Part shown: positions 19,102-31,767 of the stretch, piece by piece
Position numbering within the stretch: the first letter of the stretch is position 1
How the letters are laid out: each line of letters begins with the position of its first letter
Made by a program: the position numbers and the translations under genes
Notes under the pieces: generated by a model
What the model was told of the DNA's origin: nothing
Databases searched by the model: none
Seen by the model: only the letters and a program-made list of their open reading frames with translations
Source of the DNA: Cryptomeria japonica
Lineage: Eukaryota; Streptophyta; Pinopsida; Cupressales; Cupressaceae
Length of the DNA: 32,500 nt
Assembly (NCBI RefSeq): GCF_030272615.1
Contig: NW_026729333.1
Coordinates: 62,501 to 95,000, forward strand
Direction: 5' to 3'

Positions 19102-19487
19102 TGCACCAAGTGCGCACCCGGGGCAAACCGAGCGCCTTGGTGCACCGGGGCAAGATCGAGCGTGCACCCGAGGCGCCCCGAACATGCACCAAGGTGCACT
19201 CGGCCCACATGTGAGCGCAGGTCGTTGCGCCCGAGGTGGTGTGTGGGCACCGCGTTGCAGACGGGACACTGCACGCACACGACGCCCCCTACAGGTGCAC
19301 GCACGTAGGCCGGGCCGGGTGCACACCCGACGCCCTAGCAAGGTGCGCGCACCCGGGCAGGGCTCACACTTGGCGAACGGGGCGCACTTCGCGAGGGAGG
19401 GTGTGCACCTCGACGGGGGTGGGTGGCCGGGGTGGATTCGCACGTGGGTCGCGGTTTGCTAAGTACACACTGCGACAAGCTCATAAC

Positions 19488-19606
19488 GGGTGCGATCATA
19501 CCAGCGTTAGTGCACCGGATCCCATCAGAACTCCGCAGTTAAGCGCGCTTGGGCCGGAGTAGTACTGGGATGGGTGACCTCCCGGGAAGTCCCGGTGTTG
19601 CACCCT
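19488..19606 (+). rRNA. 5S ribosomal RNA gene, copy 2
   Basis: A complete 119-nt 5S gene with intact helix I ends, box A, intermediate element and box C, and C at -1. It differs from copy 1 at nt 19 only (G for A, within helix II), giving CCAGCGTTAGTGCACC, the form I associate with gymnosperm 5S. The upstream flank (GCTAAGTACACACTGCGAC) is the same as in copy 1. Spacing from copy 1 is 7,936 bp. Likely functional by sequence; expression cannot be judged. Confidence 0.97.
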
Positions 19607-19611
19607 TTTTT
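19606..19611 (+). terminator. Pol III T-run terminator, 5S copy 2
   Basis: T6 from the last base of the gene, followed by AG and T5. Confidence 0.9.
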
Positions 19612-20041
19612 AGTTTTTCGCCGGGCATCGCAATGCTATTTGAATAAACCTTTTGCCCGTTTGCGTTCTCGTCGGGGCCGGGCCGGGCCGGGGTGCGCTG
19701 CCCGCACTACCGCGCGCGCGGGGGCGACACCGAGCGCGCACCCGAGGCGCCCCGAGCACACAGGCCACGGTGCAACCCGGGCGTTGTGCGCGCACCCCGG
19801 TGCGCCCGAGGTGCTGCGCGCGCACCCAGGTGAAATCGGTGTGCACCTCGGCCAGTGCGCGCTCGGTCGAGTCGCGCACGTTGGCCAAGGTGCACGGTGA
19901 TGTTTCTTACTCTAAGGTTCCGCACCAGACGCCCGGGACAGGTGAGCGAAGCTGGGCGGGGCCGGGTGCGCGGCCGGGGCAGGTGCACGCAGCTGGAGAG
20001 AGCTTTGGAGCACACTTCGGAGCGCACCAATGATGCGCTCC

Positions 20042-21768
20042 ATTCAAAAGTTTCCTGAAAAGGCAAAAAAAGTTGAGATTATAGAATTTCCCACTTGAGA
20101 GATTGTAAAAAAAAAAAATTTAAAATGAAGGAAACGCGGGTGCCAAGGTGTGCGCAGCCCAGCCAAGGTGTGCGCACCAAGGCGCCCACCCTGGCGAAGG
20201 TGCACGCAAGGTGCGCACCCGAGGCAAACCGGACAATTAACCCAACTTTCGACTTCGCGCGCACCTTGGAGCGCACTTCGGAGCGCTCCTTGGTGCGCAC
20301 CAATCTTGGGCACCTCGGAGTGCACCATGGCGCCCACCAAGGTGCGCACCCGGGGCAAACCGAGCTCCGACTTCGTGCGCACCTTGGAGCGCACGAAAGG
20401 TGCGCACCATGGCGCCCACCAAGGTGCGCAGCCCAGCCAAGGCGTGCGCATCAAGGTGCGCACCCTGGCGAAGGTGCGCACCCGGGGCAAACCGAGCTCC
20501 GACTTCGTGCGCACCTTGGAGCGCACAAAAGGTGCGCAACCCAGCCAAGGTGTGCGCACCCCGGTCAAACCGAGCTCCGAATCGTGCGCACCAGAGGTGC
20601 ACGCCATCGTGCGCACCTTGGAGCACACTTCGGAGCCCTCCTTGGTGCGCGCCGATGTTGCGCACCTCGGAGCGCACCCGGGGAAAACAATGCAATTAAC
20701 CCGACTTTCGACTTCGTGGGCACCTCGGAGCGCTCTCGGGTTCGCACCTCGGAGCACACCGAGGTGCGCACCTTTGATGCGCTGCCTTCACCAATTTCCA
20801 GAAAAGGCAAGAAAACATTGAGAAGGTGTGCGCACCGAGGTGCCCACCCTGGCGAAGGTGCACGCGAGGTGCGCACCCGGGGCAAACCGGGCTCCGACTT
20901 CGTGCACGCCGCACCTTGGAGCACACTTCGGAGCGCTCCTTGGTGCGCACCAGGGCGCGCAACCCAGCCGAGGTGCCCACCCCGGCGAAGGTGCACGCGA
21001 GGTGCGCACCCGGGGCAAACCGGGCTCCGACTTCGTGCACGCCATGGTGCCCACCGCGGCGAAGGTGCACGCGAGGTGCGCACCCGGGGCAAACCGGGCT
21101 CCGACTTCGTGCACGCCGCACCTTGGAGCACACTTCGGAGCGCTCCTTGGTGCGCACCATGGTGCCCACCAGGGCGCGCAACCCCGCCGAAGGTGCACGC
21201 GAGGTGCGCACCCGGGGCAAACCGGGCTCCGACTTCGTGCACGCCGCACCTTGGAGCACACTTCGGAGCGCTCCTTGGTGCGCACCATGGTGCCCACCAG
21301 GGCGCGCAACCCCGCCGAAGGTGCACGCGAGGTGCGCACCCGGGGCAAACCGGGCTCCGACTTCGTGCACGCCGCACCTTGGAGCACACTTCGGAGCGCT
21401 CCTTGGTGCGCACCAGGGCGCGCAACCCAGCCGAGGTGCCCACCCCGGCGAAGGTGCACGCGAGGTGCGTACCCGGGGCAAACCGGGCTCCGACTTCGTG
21501 CACGCCGCACCTTGGAGCACACTTCGGAGCGCTCCTTGGTGCGCACCATGGTGCCCACCAGGCCGCGCAACCCAGCCAAGGTGTGCGCACCAAGGTGCAC
21601 GCGAGGTGCGCACCCGGGGCAAACCGGGGTCCGACTTCGTGCACGCCGCACCTTGGAGCACACATCGGGGCGCTCCCGGGTTCGCACCGGCGTTGCGCAC
21701 CGTGGTGGGCACCTCGGAGCACACCAAGGTGGGCAGCGAGGTGCGCACCTTTGATGCGATGCCTTCAC
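20042..21768. repeat. GGTGCGCACC satellite, proximal part of unit 2
   Basis: Same content as unit 1 12106-13895 minus the 63-bp iteration: diverged AT-rich islands near 20046 and 20792, then repeated CGGGGCAAACCGGGCTCCG and GACTTCGTGCACGCC blocks. No gene. Confidence 0.86.
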
Positions 21769-24133
21769 TAATTTCCATAAAAGGCAAAAAAAAAACGAGA
21801 TTTTAAAATTTCCGTTTTGAAAGATAGTGAGAAAAAGGGAATGCTGGTGCCATCTTGAGCCCGCCCTGGTGCGCAGCCCAGCCAAGGTGTGCGCACCAAG
21901 GTGCCCACCCTGGCGAAGGTGCGCGCCCGGGCAATTAACCCAACTTCCAACTTCGCGCGCGCCAGGGTGGGAGCGCACCCAACAACCGGGCCTGGGAAGA
22001 GCCAATGCGAGAAACCCCACCAAACGCTCTGACAAAAAAAGAGGGGGCGCTCCAGTAACCCCGCTTCGGAGCGCACCCTGGGCAAACCCAGCCAAGGTGC
22101 CCACCCCGGCCAAGGTGCAGGCGAGGTGCGCACCCGGGGCAAACCGGGCTCCGACAACGTGCACGCCGCACCTTGGAGCACACTTCGTAGCGCTCCCGGG
22201 TGCGCACCTCAGAGCACACCAAGGTGGGCAGCGAGGTGCGCACCTTTGATGCGCTGCCTTCACTAATTTCCAGAAAAGGCAAAAAAAAAAGGAGATTTTA
22301 AAATTTCCGTTTTGAAAGATAGTGAAAAAAACGGAACGCGCGTGCCATCTTGAGCCCGCCCTGGTGCGCAGCCCAGGTAAGGTGCCCACCCTGGCAAAGG
22401 TGCGCACCCGGGCAATTAACCCTACTTCCGACTTCGTGCGCGCCAGGGTGGCAACCGGGCCTCGGAAGAGCCAATGCGAGAAACCCCACCAAACGCTCCG
22501 ACAAAAAAAGAGGCGGCGCTCCAATAACCCCGCTTCGGAGCGCAGCCGGGGCAAACCCAGCCAAGGTGCCCACCCCGACGAAGGTGCACGCGAGGTGCGC
22601 ACCCGGGGCAAACCGGGCTCCGACAACGTGCACGCAGCACCTTGGAGCACACTTCGAAGCACTCCCGGGTGCCCACCGGCGTTGCGCACCGTGGTGGGCA
22701 GCGAGGTGCGCACCTTTGATGCGCTGCCTTCACTAATTTCCAGAAAAAGGCAAAAAAAAATGAGATTTTAAAATTTCCGTTTTGAAAGATAGTGAAAAAA
22801 AAGGAACGCGGGTGCCATCTTGAGCCCGCCCTGGTGCGCAGCCCAGGCAAGGCATGCGCACCAAGGTGCCCACCCGAGGTGCACACCCGGGGCAAACCGG
22901 GCTCCGACTTCGTGCAGGCCGCACCTTGGAGCACACTTCGGAGCGCTCCTTGGTGCGCACCATGGTGCCCACCAGGGCGCGCAACCCAGCCAAGGTCTGC
23001 ACACCAAGGTGCCCACCCCGGCGAAGGTGCACGCGAGGTGCGCACCCGGGGCAAACCGGGCTCCGACTTCGTGCACGCCATGGTGCCCACCGCGGCGAAG
23101 GTGCACGCGAGGTGCGCACCCGGGGCAAACCGGGCTCCGACTTCGTGCACGCCGCACCTTGGAGCACACTTCGGAGCGCTCCTTGGTGCGCACCATGGTG
23201 CCCACCAGGGCGCGCAACCCAGCCAAGGTGTGCGCACCAAGGTGCACGCGAGGTGCGCACCCGGGGCAAACCGGGGTCCGACTTCGTGCACGCCGCACCT
23301 TGGAGCACACATCGGAGCGCTCCCAGGTTCGCACCAGCGTTGCGCACCTTTGATGCGCTGCCTTCACTAATTTCCAGAAAAGGCAAAAAAAAACGAGATT
23401 TTAAAATTTCCGTTCTGAAAGATAGTGAAAAAAACGGAACGCGGGTGCCATCTTGAGCCCTTCCTGGTGCGCAGCCCAGGCAAGTTGTGCGCACCAAGGT
23501 GCCCACCCTGGCGGAGGTGCGCGCCCGGGGCAATCCGGGCTCCGACTTCGTGCACTGCATGGTGCCCACCAAGGCGCGCAACCCAGCCAAGGTGCCCACC
23601 GCAGCGAAGGTGCACGCGAGGTGCGCACCCGAGGTGCACACCCGGGGCAAACCGGGCTCCGACTTCGTGCACGCCGCACCTTGGAGCACACTTCAGAGCG
23701 CTCCTTGGTGCGCACCAGGGCGCGCAACCCAGCCGAGGTGCCCACCCCGGCGAAGGTGCACGCGAGGTGCGCACCCGGGGCAAACCGGGCTCCGACTTCG
23801 TGCACGCCATGGTGCCCACCGCGGCGAAGGTGCGCACCCGGGGCAAACCGGGCTCCGACTTCGTGCACGCCGCACCTTGGAGCACACTTCGGAGCGCTCC
23901 TTGGTGCGCACCATGGTGCCCACCAGGCCGCGCAACCCAGCCAAGGTGTGCGCACCAAGGTGCACGCGAGGTGCGCACCCGGGGCAAACCGGGGTCCGAC
24001 TTCGTGCACGCCGCACCTTGGAGCACACATCGGGGCGCTCCCGGGTTCGCACCGGCGTTGCGCACCGTGGTGGGCACCTCGGAGCACACCAAGGTGGGCA
24101 GCGAGGTGCGCACCTTTGATGCGATGCCTTCAC
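21769..24133. repeat. 2,365-bp higher-order repeat, copy 1 of unit 2
   Basis: AT-rich islands at 21769, 22264, 22734 and 23368, the same 495/470/634/766 module pattern as unit 1 at offset 7,873. Confidence 0.88.
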
Positions 24134-26105
24134 TAATTTCCATAAAAGGCAAAAAAAAAACGAGATTTTAAAATTTCCGTTTTGAAAGATAGTGAGAAAA
24201 AGGGAATGCTGGTGCCATCTTGAGCCCGCCCTGGTGCGCAGCCCAGCCAAGGTTTGCGCACCAAGGTGCCCACCCTGGCGAAGGTGCGCGCCCGGGCAAT
24301 TAACCCAACTTCCAACTTCGCGCGCGCCAGGGTGGGAGCGCACCCAACAACCGGGCCTGGGAAGAGCCAATGCGAGAAACCCCACCAAACTCTCTGACAA
24401 AAAAAGAGGGGGCGCTCCAGTAACCCCGCTTCGGAGCGCACCCTGGGCAAACCCAGCCAAGGTGCCCACCCCGGCCAAGGTGCAGGCGAGGTGCGCACCC
24501 GGGGCAAACCGGGCTCCGACAACGTGCACGCCGCACCTTGGAGCACACTTCGTAGCGCTCCCGGGTGCGCACCTCAGAGCACACCAAGGTGGGCAGCGAG
24601 GTGCGCACCTTTGATGCGCTGCCTTCACTAATTTCCAGAAAAGGCAAAAAAAAAAGGAGATTTTAAAATTTCCGTTTTGAAAGATAGTGAAAAAAACGGA
24701 ACGCGCGTGCCATCTTGAGCCCGCCCTGGTGCGCAGCCCAGGTAAGGTGCCACCCTGGCAAAGGTGCGCACCCGGGCAATTAACCCTACTTCCGACTTCG
24801 TGCGCGCCAGGGTGGCAACCGGGCCTCGGAAGAGCCAATGCGAGAAACCCCACCAAACGCTCCGACAAAAAAAGAGGCGGCGCTCCAATAACCCCGCTTC
24901 GGAGCGCAGCCGGGGCAAACCAAGCCAAGGTGCCCACCCCGACGAAGGTGCACGCGAGGTGCGCACCCGGGGCAAACCGGGCTCCGACAACGTGCACGCA
25001 GCACCTTGGAGCACACTTCGAAGCACTCCCGGGTGCCCACCGGCGTTGCGCACCGTGGTGGGCAGCGAGGTGCGCACCTTTGATGCGCTGCCTTCACTAA
25101 TTTCCAGAAAAAGGCAAAAAAAAATGAGATTTTAAAATTTCCGTTTTGAAAGATAGTGAAAAAAAAGGAACGCGGGTGCCATCTTGAGCCCGCCCTGGTG
25201 CGCAGCCCAGGCAAGGCATGCGCACCAAGGTGCCCACCCGAGGTGCACACCCGGGGCAAACCGGGCTCCGACTTCGTGCAGGCCGCACCTTGGAGCACAC
25301 TTCGGAGCGCTCCTTGGTGCGCACCATGGTGCCCACCAGGGCGCACCCGAGGCAAACCGGGCTCCGACTTCGTGCACGCCGCACCTTGGAGCACACATCG
25401 GAGCGCTCCCAGGTTCGCACCAGCGTTGCGCACCTTTGATGCGCTGCCTTCACTAATTTCCAGAAAAGGCAAAAAAAAACGATATTTTAAAATTTCCGTT
25501 CTGAAAGATAGTGAAAAAAACGGAACGCGGGTGCCATCTTGAGCCCTTCCTGATGCGCAGCCCAGGCAAGTTGTGCGCACCAAGGTGCCCACCCTGGCGG
25601 AGGTGCGCGCCCGGGGCAAACCGGGCTCCGACTTCGTGCACTGCATGGTGCCCACCAAGGCGCGCAACCCAGCCAAGGTGCCCACCGCAGCGAAGGTGCA
25701 CGCGAGGTGCGCACCCGAGGTGCACACCCGGGGCAAACCGGGCTCCGACTTCGTGCACGCCGCACCTTGGAGCACACTTCAGAGCGCTCCTTGGTACGCA
25801 CCAGGGCGCGCAACCCAGCCAAGGTGCTCACCCCGGCGAAGGTGCACGCGAGGTGCGCACCCGGGGCAAACCGGGCTCGGACTTCGTGCACGCCGCACCT
25901 TGGAGCACACATCGGAGCGCTCCCGGGTTCGCACCAGCATTGCGCACCTTTGATGCGCTGCCTTCACTAATTTCCAGAAAAGGCAAAAAAAAGAAAAAAA
26001 TGAGATTTTAAAATTTCCGTTTTGAAAGATAGTGAAAAAAACGGAACGCGGGTGCCATCTTGAGCCCGCCCTGGTGTGCAGCCCAGGCAAGTTGTGCGCA
26101 CCAAG
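24134..26105. repeat. Higher-order repeat, shortened copy 2 of unit 2
   Basis: Same shortened structure as unit 1 16261-18232, including the ~278-bp loss in module 3. That deletion therefore predates duplication of the macro-unit. Confidence 0.88.
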
Positions 26106-26132
26106 GCACCCACCCTGGCCAAGGTGGGTCAC

Positions 26133-26164
26133 GGGGTGGGTCCTAGGGTGGGTAACGGGGTGGG
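26133..26164 (+). other. G-quadruplex motif, unit 3
   Basis: Same six-tract G motif, third copy, at offset 7,873 from unit 2. Confidence 0.75.
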
Positions 26165-26628
26165 TACTAAGGTGCGTGCCAAGGTGGGTCATAGGGTGGG
26201 TGCCAAGGTGGGCACCAGGGTGGGTGTGCACCAACCCTAGCCAGGGTAGGTCACGGGGTGGTTGTCGGGGTGGGCGTCAAGGAGCCAAGGTGGGTGGCAA
26301 GTAGCCAAGTTGCGTGCCAAGGTGGGTGTCGGGGTGGGTGCCAAGGATCCAAGGTGGGTGCCAAGGAACCAAGGTGGGTGTCTGGGTGGGTGCCGAGGTG
26401 GGAGCCAGGGTGGGTCCCAAGGTGAGTGCAAAGGTGGGTGCCAGGGTCAAGGTGAGTGCCAATGTGGGTTCCAAGGTGCCAGGGTCAGGGTGAGTGCCAA
26501 TGTGGGTTCAAAGGTGCTAAGTTGGGTGCGAGGTTGGGTGCGAGGGTGGGTGGGTGCCAAGGTGTGCTAGGTGGAAGCCCGGGTGGGTCGGCATCCCATG
26601 GGTGTCGAGTTGGGTGCCTGATGGGTGC

Positions 26629-26974
26629 TTCTTGTCAAGTTTTAGTCGTCGGGACTCATTTCGAGCCTTAGAGGTCGTTTCTTGTCCGGTTGCCCTGTCT
26701 TCGACCTGGGAACCCAATTTTGGTCCTCGGGTCCCATTTTTTTTTGTCTCGCATCCCACTTTTGGCCTGTGGCCTTTTCGGGGTCGATTCTCGTTTTGGG
26801 CATCAGAGCATGTTTCTTCTCCTAAAACCCAATATTTGTTTATTAAGTCTCGGAACACATTTTTGTTCTCGTGGACCCATCATGGGTCTTGGAACGCATT
26901 TGTGGTCCTTGGGTCCCATTTTGCATCCCGAAACTTGTGTTTTGGTGCTTGATCCCTATTTTGGGTGCCCACCT
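26629..26974. repeat. Degenerate ~21-bp repeats upstream of 5S, unit 3
   Basis: Third copy of the T-rich CCCATTTTTGGTCC-type repeat stretch, ending about 386 bp before the 5S gene. Confidence 0.75.
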
Positions 26975-27360
26975 TGCACCAAGTGCGCACCCGGGGCAAA
27001 CCGAGCGCCTTGGTGCACCGGGGCAAGATCGAGCGTGCACCCGAGGCGCCCCGAACATGCACCAAGGTGCACTCGGCCCACATGTGAGCGCAGGTCGTTG
27101 CGCCCGAGGTGGTGTGTGGGCACCGCGTTGCAGACGGGACACTGCACGCACACGACGCCCCCTACAGGTGCACGCACGTAGGCCGGGCCGGGTGCACACC
27201 CGACGCCCTAGCAAGGTGCGCGCACCCGGGCAGGGCTCACACTTGGCGAACGGGGCGCACTTCGCGAGGGAGGGTGTGCACCTCGACGGGGGTGGGTGGC
27301 CGGGGTGGATTCGCACGTGGGTCGCGGTTTGCTAAGTACACACTGCGACAAGCTCATAAC

Positions 27361-27479
27361 GGGTGCGATCATACCAGCGTTAGTGCACCGGATCCCATCA
27401 GAACTCCGCAGTTAAGCGCGCTTGGGCCGGAGTAGTACTGGGATGGGTGACCTCCCGGGAAGTCCCGGTGTTGCACCCT
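27361..27479 (+). rRNA. 5S ribosomal RNA gene, copy 3
   Basis: Identical to copy 2 across all 119 nt as read by eye, including G at nt 19. Helix I ends, box A (AGTTAAGCGCGCTTGG) and box C (GGGATGGGTGACCTCCC) are intact and -1 is C. Spacing from copy 2 is 7,873 bp. Likely functional. Confidence 0.97.
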
Positions 27480-27484
27480 TTTTT
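27479..27484 (+). terminator. Pol III T-run terminator, 5S copy 3
   Basis: T6 from the last base of the gene, then AG and T5. Confidence 0.9.
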
Positions 27485-27916
27485 AGTTTTTCGCCGGGCA
27501 TCGCAATGCTATTTGAATAAACCTTTTGCCCGTTTGCGTTCTCGTCGGGGCCGGGCCGGGCCGGGGTGCGCTGCCCGCACTACCGCTCGCGCGCGGGGGC
27601 GACACCGAGCGCGCACCCGAGGCGCCCCGAGCACACAGGCCACGGTGCAACCCGGGCGTTGTGCGCGCACCCCGGTGCGCCCGAGGTGCTGCGCGCGCAC
27701 CCAGGTGAAATCGGTGTGCACCTCGGCCAGTGCGCGCTCGGTCGAGTCGCGCACGTTGGCCAAGGTGCACGGTGATGTTTCTTACTCTAAGGTTCCGCAC
27801 CAGACGCCCGGGACAGGTGAGCGAAGCTGGGCGGGGCCGGGTGCGCGGCCGGGGCAGGTGCACGCAGCTGGAGAGAGCTTTGGAGCACACTTCGGAGCGC
27901 ACCAATGATGCGCTCC

Positions 27917-29643
27917 ATTCAAAAGTTTCCTGAAAAGGCAAAAAAAGTTGAGATTATAGAATTTCCCACTTGAGAGATTGTAAAAAAAAAAAATTTAAAA
28001 TGAAGGAAACGCGGGTGCCAAGGTGTGCGCAGCCCAGCCAAGGTGTGCGCACCAAGGCGCCCACCCTGGCGAAGGTGCACGCAAGGTGCGCACCCGAGGC
28101 AAACCGGACAATTAACCCAACTTTCGACTTCGCGCGCACCTTGGAGCGCACTTCGGAGCGCTCCTTGGTGCGCACCAATCTTGGGCACCTCGGAGTGCAC
28201 CATGGCGCCCACCAAGGTGCGCACCCGGGGCAAACCGAGCTCCGACTTCGTGCGCACCTTGGAGCGCACGAAAGGTGCGCACCATGGCGCCCACCAAGGT
28301 GCGCAGCCCAGCCAAGGCGTGCGCATCAAGGTGCGCACCCTGGCGAAGGTGCGCACCCGGGGCAAACCGAGCTCCGACTTCGTGCGCACCTTGGAGCGCA
28401 CAAAAGGTGCGCAACCCAGCCAAGGTGTGCGCACCCCGGTCAAACCGAGCTCCGAATCGTGCGCACCAGAGGTGCACGCCATCGTGCGCACCTTGGAGCA
28501 CACTTCGGAGCCCTCCTTGGTGCGCGCCGATGTTGCGCACCTCGGAGCGCACCCGGGGAAAACAATGCAATTAACCCGACTTTCGACTTCGTGGGCACCT
28601 CGGAGCGCTCTCGGGTTCGCACCTCGGAGCACACCGAGGTGCGCACCTTTGATGCGCTGCCTTCACCAATTTCCAGAAAAGGCAAGAAAACATTGAGAAG
28701 GTGTGCGCACCGAGGTGCCCACCCTGGCGAAGGTGCACGCGAGGTGCGCACCCGGGGCAAACCGGGCTCCGACTTCGTGCACGCCGCACCTTGGAGCACA
28801 CTTCGGAGCGCTCCTTGGTGCGCACCAGGGCGCGCAACCCAGCCGAGGTGCCCACCCCGGCGAAGGTGCACGCGAGGTGCGCACCCGGGGCAAACCGGGC
28901 TCCGACTTCGTGCACGCCATGGTGCCCACCGCGGCGAAGGTGCACGCGAGGTGCGCACCCGGGGCAAACCGGGCTCCGACTTCGTGCACGCCGCACCTTG
29001 GAGCACACTTCGGAGCGCTCCTTGGTGCGCACCATGGTGCCCACCAGGGCGCGCAACCCCGCCGAAGGTGCACGCGAGGTGCGCACCCGGGGCAAACCGG
29101 GCTCCGACTTCGTGCACGCCGCACCTTGGAGCACACTTCGGAGCGCTCCTTGGTGCGCACCATGGTGCCCACCAGGGCGCGCAACCCCGCCGAAGGTGCA
29201 CGCGAGGTGCGCACCCGGGGCAAACCGGGCTCCGACTTCGTGCACGCCGCACCTTGGAGCACACTTCGGAGCGCTCCTTGGTGCGCACCAGGGCGCGCAA
29301 CCCAGCCGAGGTGCCCACCCCGGCGAAGGTGCACGCGAGGTGCGTACCCGGGGCAAACCGGGCTCCGACTTCGTGCACGCCGCACCTTGGAGCACACTTC
29401 GGAGCGCTCCTTGGTGCGCACCATGGTGCCCACCAGGCCGCGCAACCCAGCCAAGGTGTGCGCACCAAGGTGCACGCGAGGTGCGCACCCGGGGCAAACC
29501 GGGGTCCGACTTCGTGCACGCCGCACCTTGGAGCACACATCGGGGCGCTCCCGGGTTCGCACCGGCGTTGCGCACCGTGGTGGGCACCTCGGAGCACACC
29601 AAGGTGGGCAGCGAGGTGCGCACCTTTGATGCGATGCCTTCAC
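27917..29643. repeat. GGTGCGCACC satellite, proximal part of unit 3
   Basis: Same content as unit 2 20042-21768, also lacking the 63-bp iteration. No gene. Confidence 0.86.
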
Positions 29644-31767
29644 TAATTTCCATAAAAGGCAAAAAAAAAACGAGATTTTAAAATTTCCGTTTTGAAAGAT
29701 AGTGAGAAAAAGGGAATGCTGGTGCCATCTTGAGCCCGCCCTGGTGCGCAGCCCAGCCAAGGTGTGCGCACCAAGGTGCCCACCCTGGCGAAGGTGCGCG
29801 CCCGGGCAATTAACCCAACTTCCAACTTCGCGCGCGCCAGGGTGGGAGCGCACCCAACAACCGGGCCTGGGAAGAGCCAATGCGAGAAACCCCACCAAAC
29901 GCTCTGACAAAAAAAGAGGGGGCGCTCCAGTAACCCCGCTTCGGAGCGCACCCTGGGCAAACCCAGCCAAGGTGCCCACCCCGGCCAAGGTGCAGGCGAG
30001 GTGCGCACCCGGGGCAAACCGGGCTCCGACAACGTGCACGCCGCACCTTGGAGCACACTTCGTAGCGCTCCCGGGTGCGCACCTCAGAGCACACCAAGGT
30101 GGGCAGCGAGGTGCGCACCTTTGATGCGCTGCCTTCACTAATTTCCAGAAAAGGCAAAAAAAAAAGGAGATTTTAAAATTTCCGTTTTGAAAGATAGTGA
30201 AAAAAACGGAACGCGCGTGCCATCTTGAGCCCGCCCTGGTGCGCAGCCCAGGTAAGGTGCCCACCCTGGCAAAGGTGCGCACCCGGGCAATTAACCCTAC
30301 TTCCGACTTCGTGCGCGCCAGGGTGGCAACCGGGCCTCGGAAGAGCCAATGCGAGAAACCCCACCAAACGCTCCGACAAAAAAAGAGGCGGCGCTCCAAT
30401 AACCCCGCTTCGGAGCGCAGCCGGGGCAAACCCAGCCAAGGTGCCCACCCCGACGAAGGTGCACGCGAGGTGCGCACCCGGGGCAAACCGGGCTCCGACA
30501 ACGTGCACGCAGCACCTTGGAGCACACTTCGAAGCACTCCCGGGTGCCCACCGGCGTTGCGCACCGTGGTGGGCAGCGAGGTGCGCACCTTTGATGCGCT
30601 GCCTTCACTAATTTCCAGAAAAAGGCAAAAAAAAATGAGATTTTAAAATTTCCGTTTTGAAAGATAGTGAAAAAAAAGGAACGCGGGTGCCATCTTGAGC
30701 CCGCCCTGGTGCGCAGCCCAGGCAAGGCATGCGCACCAAGGTGCCCACCCGAGGTGCACACCCGGGGCAAACCGGGCTCCGACTTCGTGCAGGCCGCACC
30801 TTGGAGCACACTTCGGAGCGCTCCTTGGTGCGCACCATGGTGCCCACCAGGGCGCGCAACCCAGCCAAGGTCTGCACACCAAGGTGCCCACCCCGGCGAA
30901 GGTGCACGCGAGGTGCGCACCCGGGGCAAACCGGGCTCCGACTTCGTGCACGCCATGGTGCCCACCGCGGCGAAGGTGCACGCGAGGTGCGCACCCGGGG
31001 CAAACCGGGCTCCGACTTCGTGCACGCCGCACCTTGGAGCACACTTCGGAGCGCTCCTTGGTGCGCACCATGGTGCCCACCAGGGCGCGCAACCCAGCCA
31101 AGGTGTGCGCACCAAGGTGCACGCGAGGTGCGCACCCGGGGCAAACCGGGGTCCGACTTCGTGCACGCCGCACCTTGGAGCACACATCGGAGCGCTCCCA
31201 GGTTCGCACCAGCGTTGCGCACCTTTGATGCGCTGCCTTCACTAATTTCCAGAAAAGGCAAAAAAAAACGAGATTTTAAAATTTCCGTTCTGAAAGATAG
31301 TGAAAAAAACGGAACGCGGGTGCCATCTTGAGCCCTTCCTGGTGCGCAGCCCAGGCAAGTTGTGCGCACCAAGGTGCCCACCCTGGCGGAGGTGCGCGCC
31401 CGGGGCAATCCGGGCTCCGACTTCGTGCACTGCATGGTGCCCACCAAGGCGCGCAACCCAGCCAAGGTGCCCACCGCAGCGAAGGTGCACGCGAGGTGCG
31501 CACCCGAGGTGCACACCCGGGGCAAACCGGGCTCCGACTTCGTGCACGCCGCACCTTGGAGCACACTTCAGAGCGCTCCTTGGTGCGCACCAGGGCGCGC
31601 AACCCAACCAAGGTCTGCACACCAAGGTGCTCACCCCGGCGAAGGTGCACGCGAGGTGCGCACCCGGGGCAAACCGGGCTCGGACTTCGTGCACGCCGCA
31701 CCTTGGAGCACACATCGGAGCGCTCCCGGGTTCGCACCAGCATTGCGCACCTTTGATGCGCTCCAAT
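29644..31767. repeat. Higher-order repeat in unit 3, single deleted copy
   Basis: AT-rich islands at 29644, 30139, 30609 and 31243 match modules 1-4 of the 2,365-bp repeat. The fourth module is cut at about 31600 and joined to the last module of the missing second copy, so this unit has one fused higher-order repeat instead of two. Unequal crossing-over between the two copies would explain this. Confidence 0.85.

Larger units (their letters stand above)
18233..26105. repeat. 5S-bearing macrosatellite unit 2 (7,873 bp)
   Basis: Same order as unit 1. The net length difference is one 63-bp deletion, equivalent to unit 1 13438-13500. Minisatellite 18236-18746, 21-bp-type repeats 18756-19101, 5S 19488-19606, satellite from about 20042. 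It shares with unit 3 the 63-bp loss, G at 5S position 19, and substitutions at about 19291 and 19634, so units 2 and 3 are the closer pair. Confidence 0.93.
26106..31767. repeat. 5S-bearing macrosatellite unit 3 (internally deleted and truncated)
   Basis: Homologous to unit 2 at offset 7,873, then 7,875 after a 2-bp gain near 27586, up to about 31595. There the sequence jumps to the equivalent of unit 2 about 25815, a net loss of about 2,072 bp. Around 31600-31630 it also carries AAGGTCTGCACACCAAGGTG, which in unit 2 belongs to another module, so the junction is a mosaic. Homology ends at about 31767, in GATGCGCT, where the AT-rich island would begin. Confidence 0.9.
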
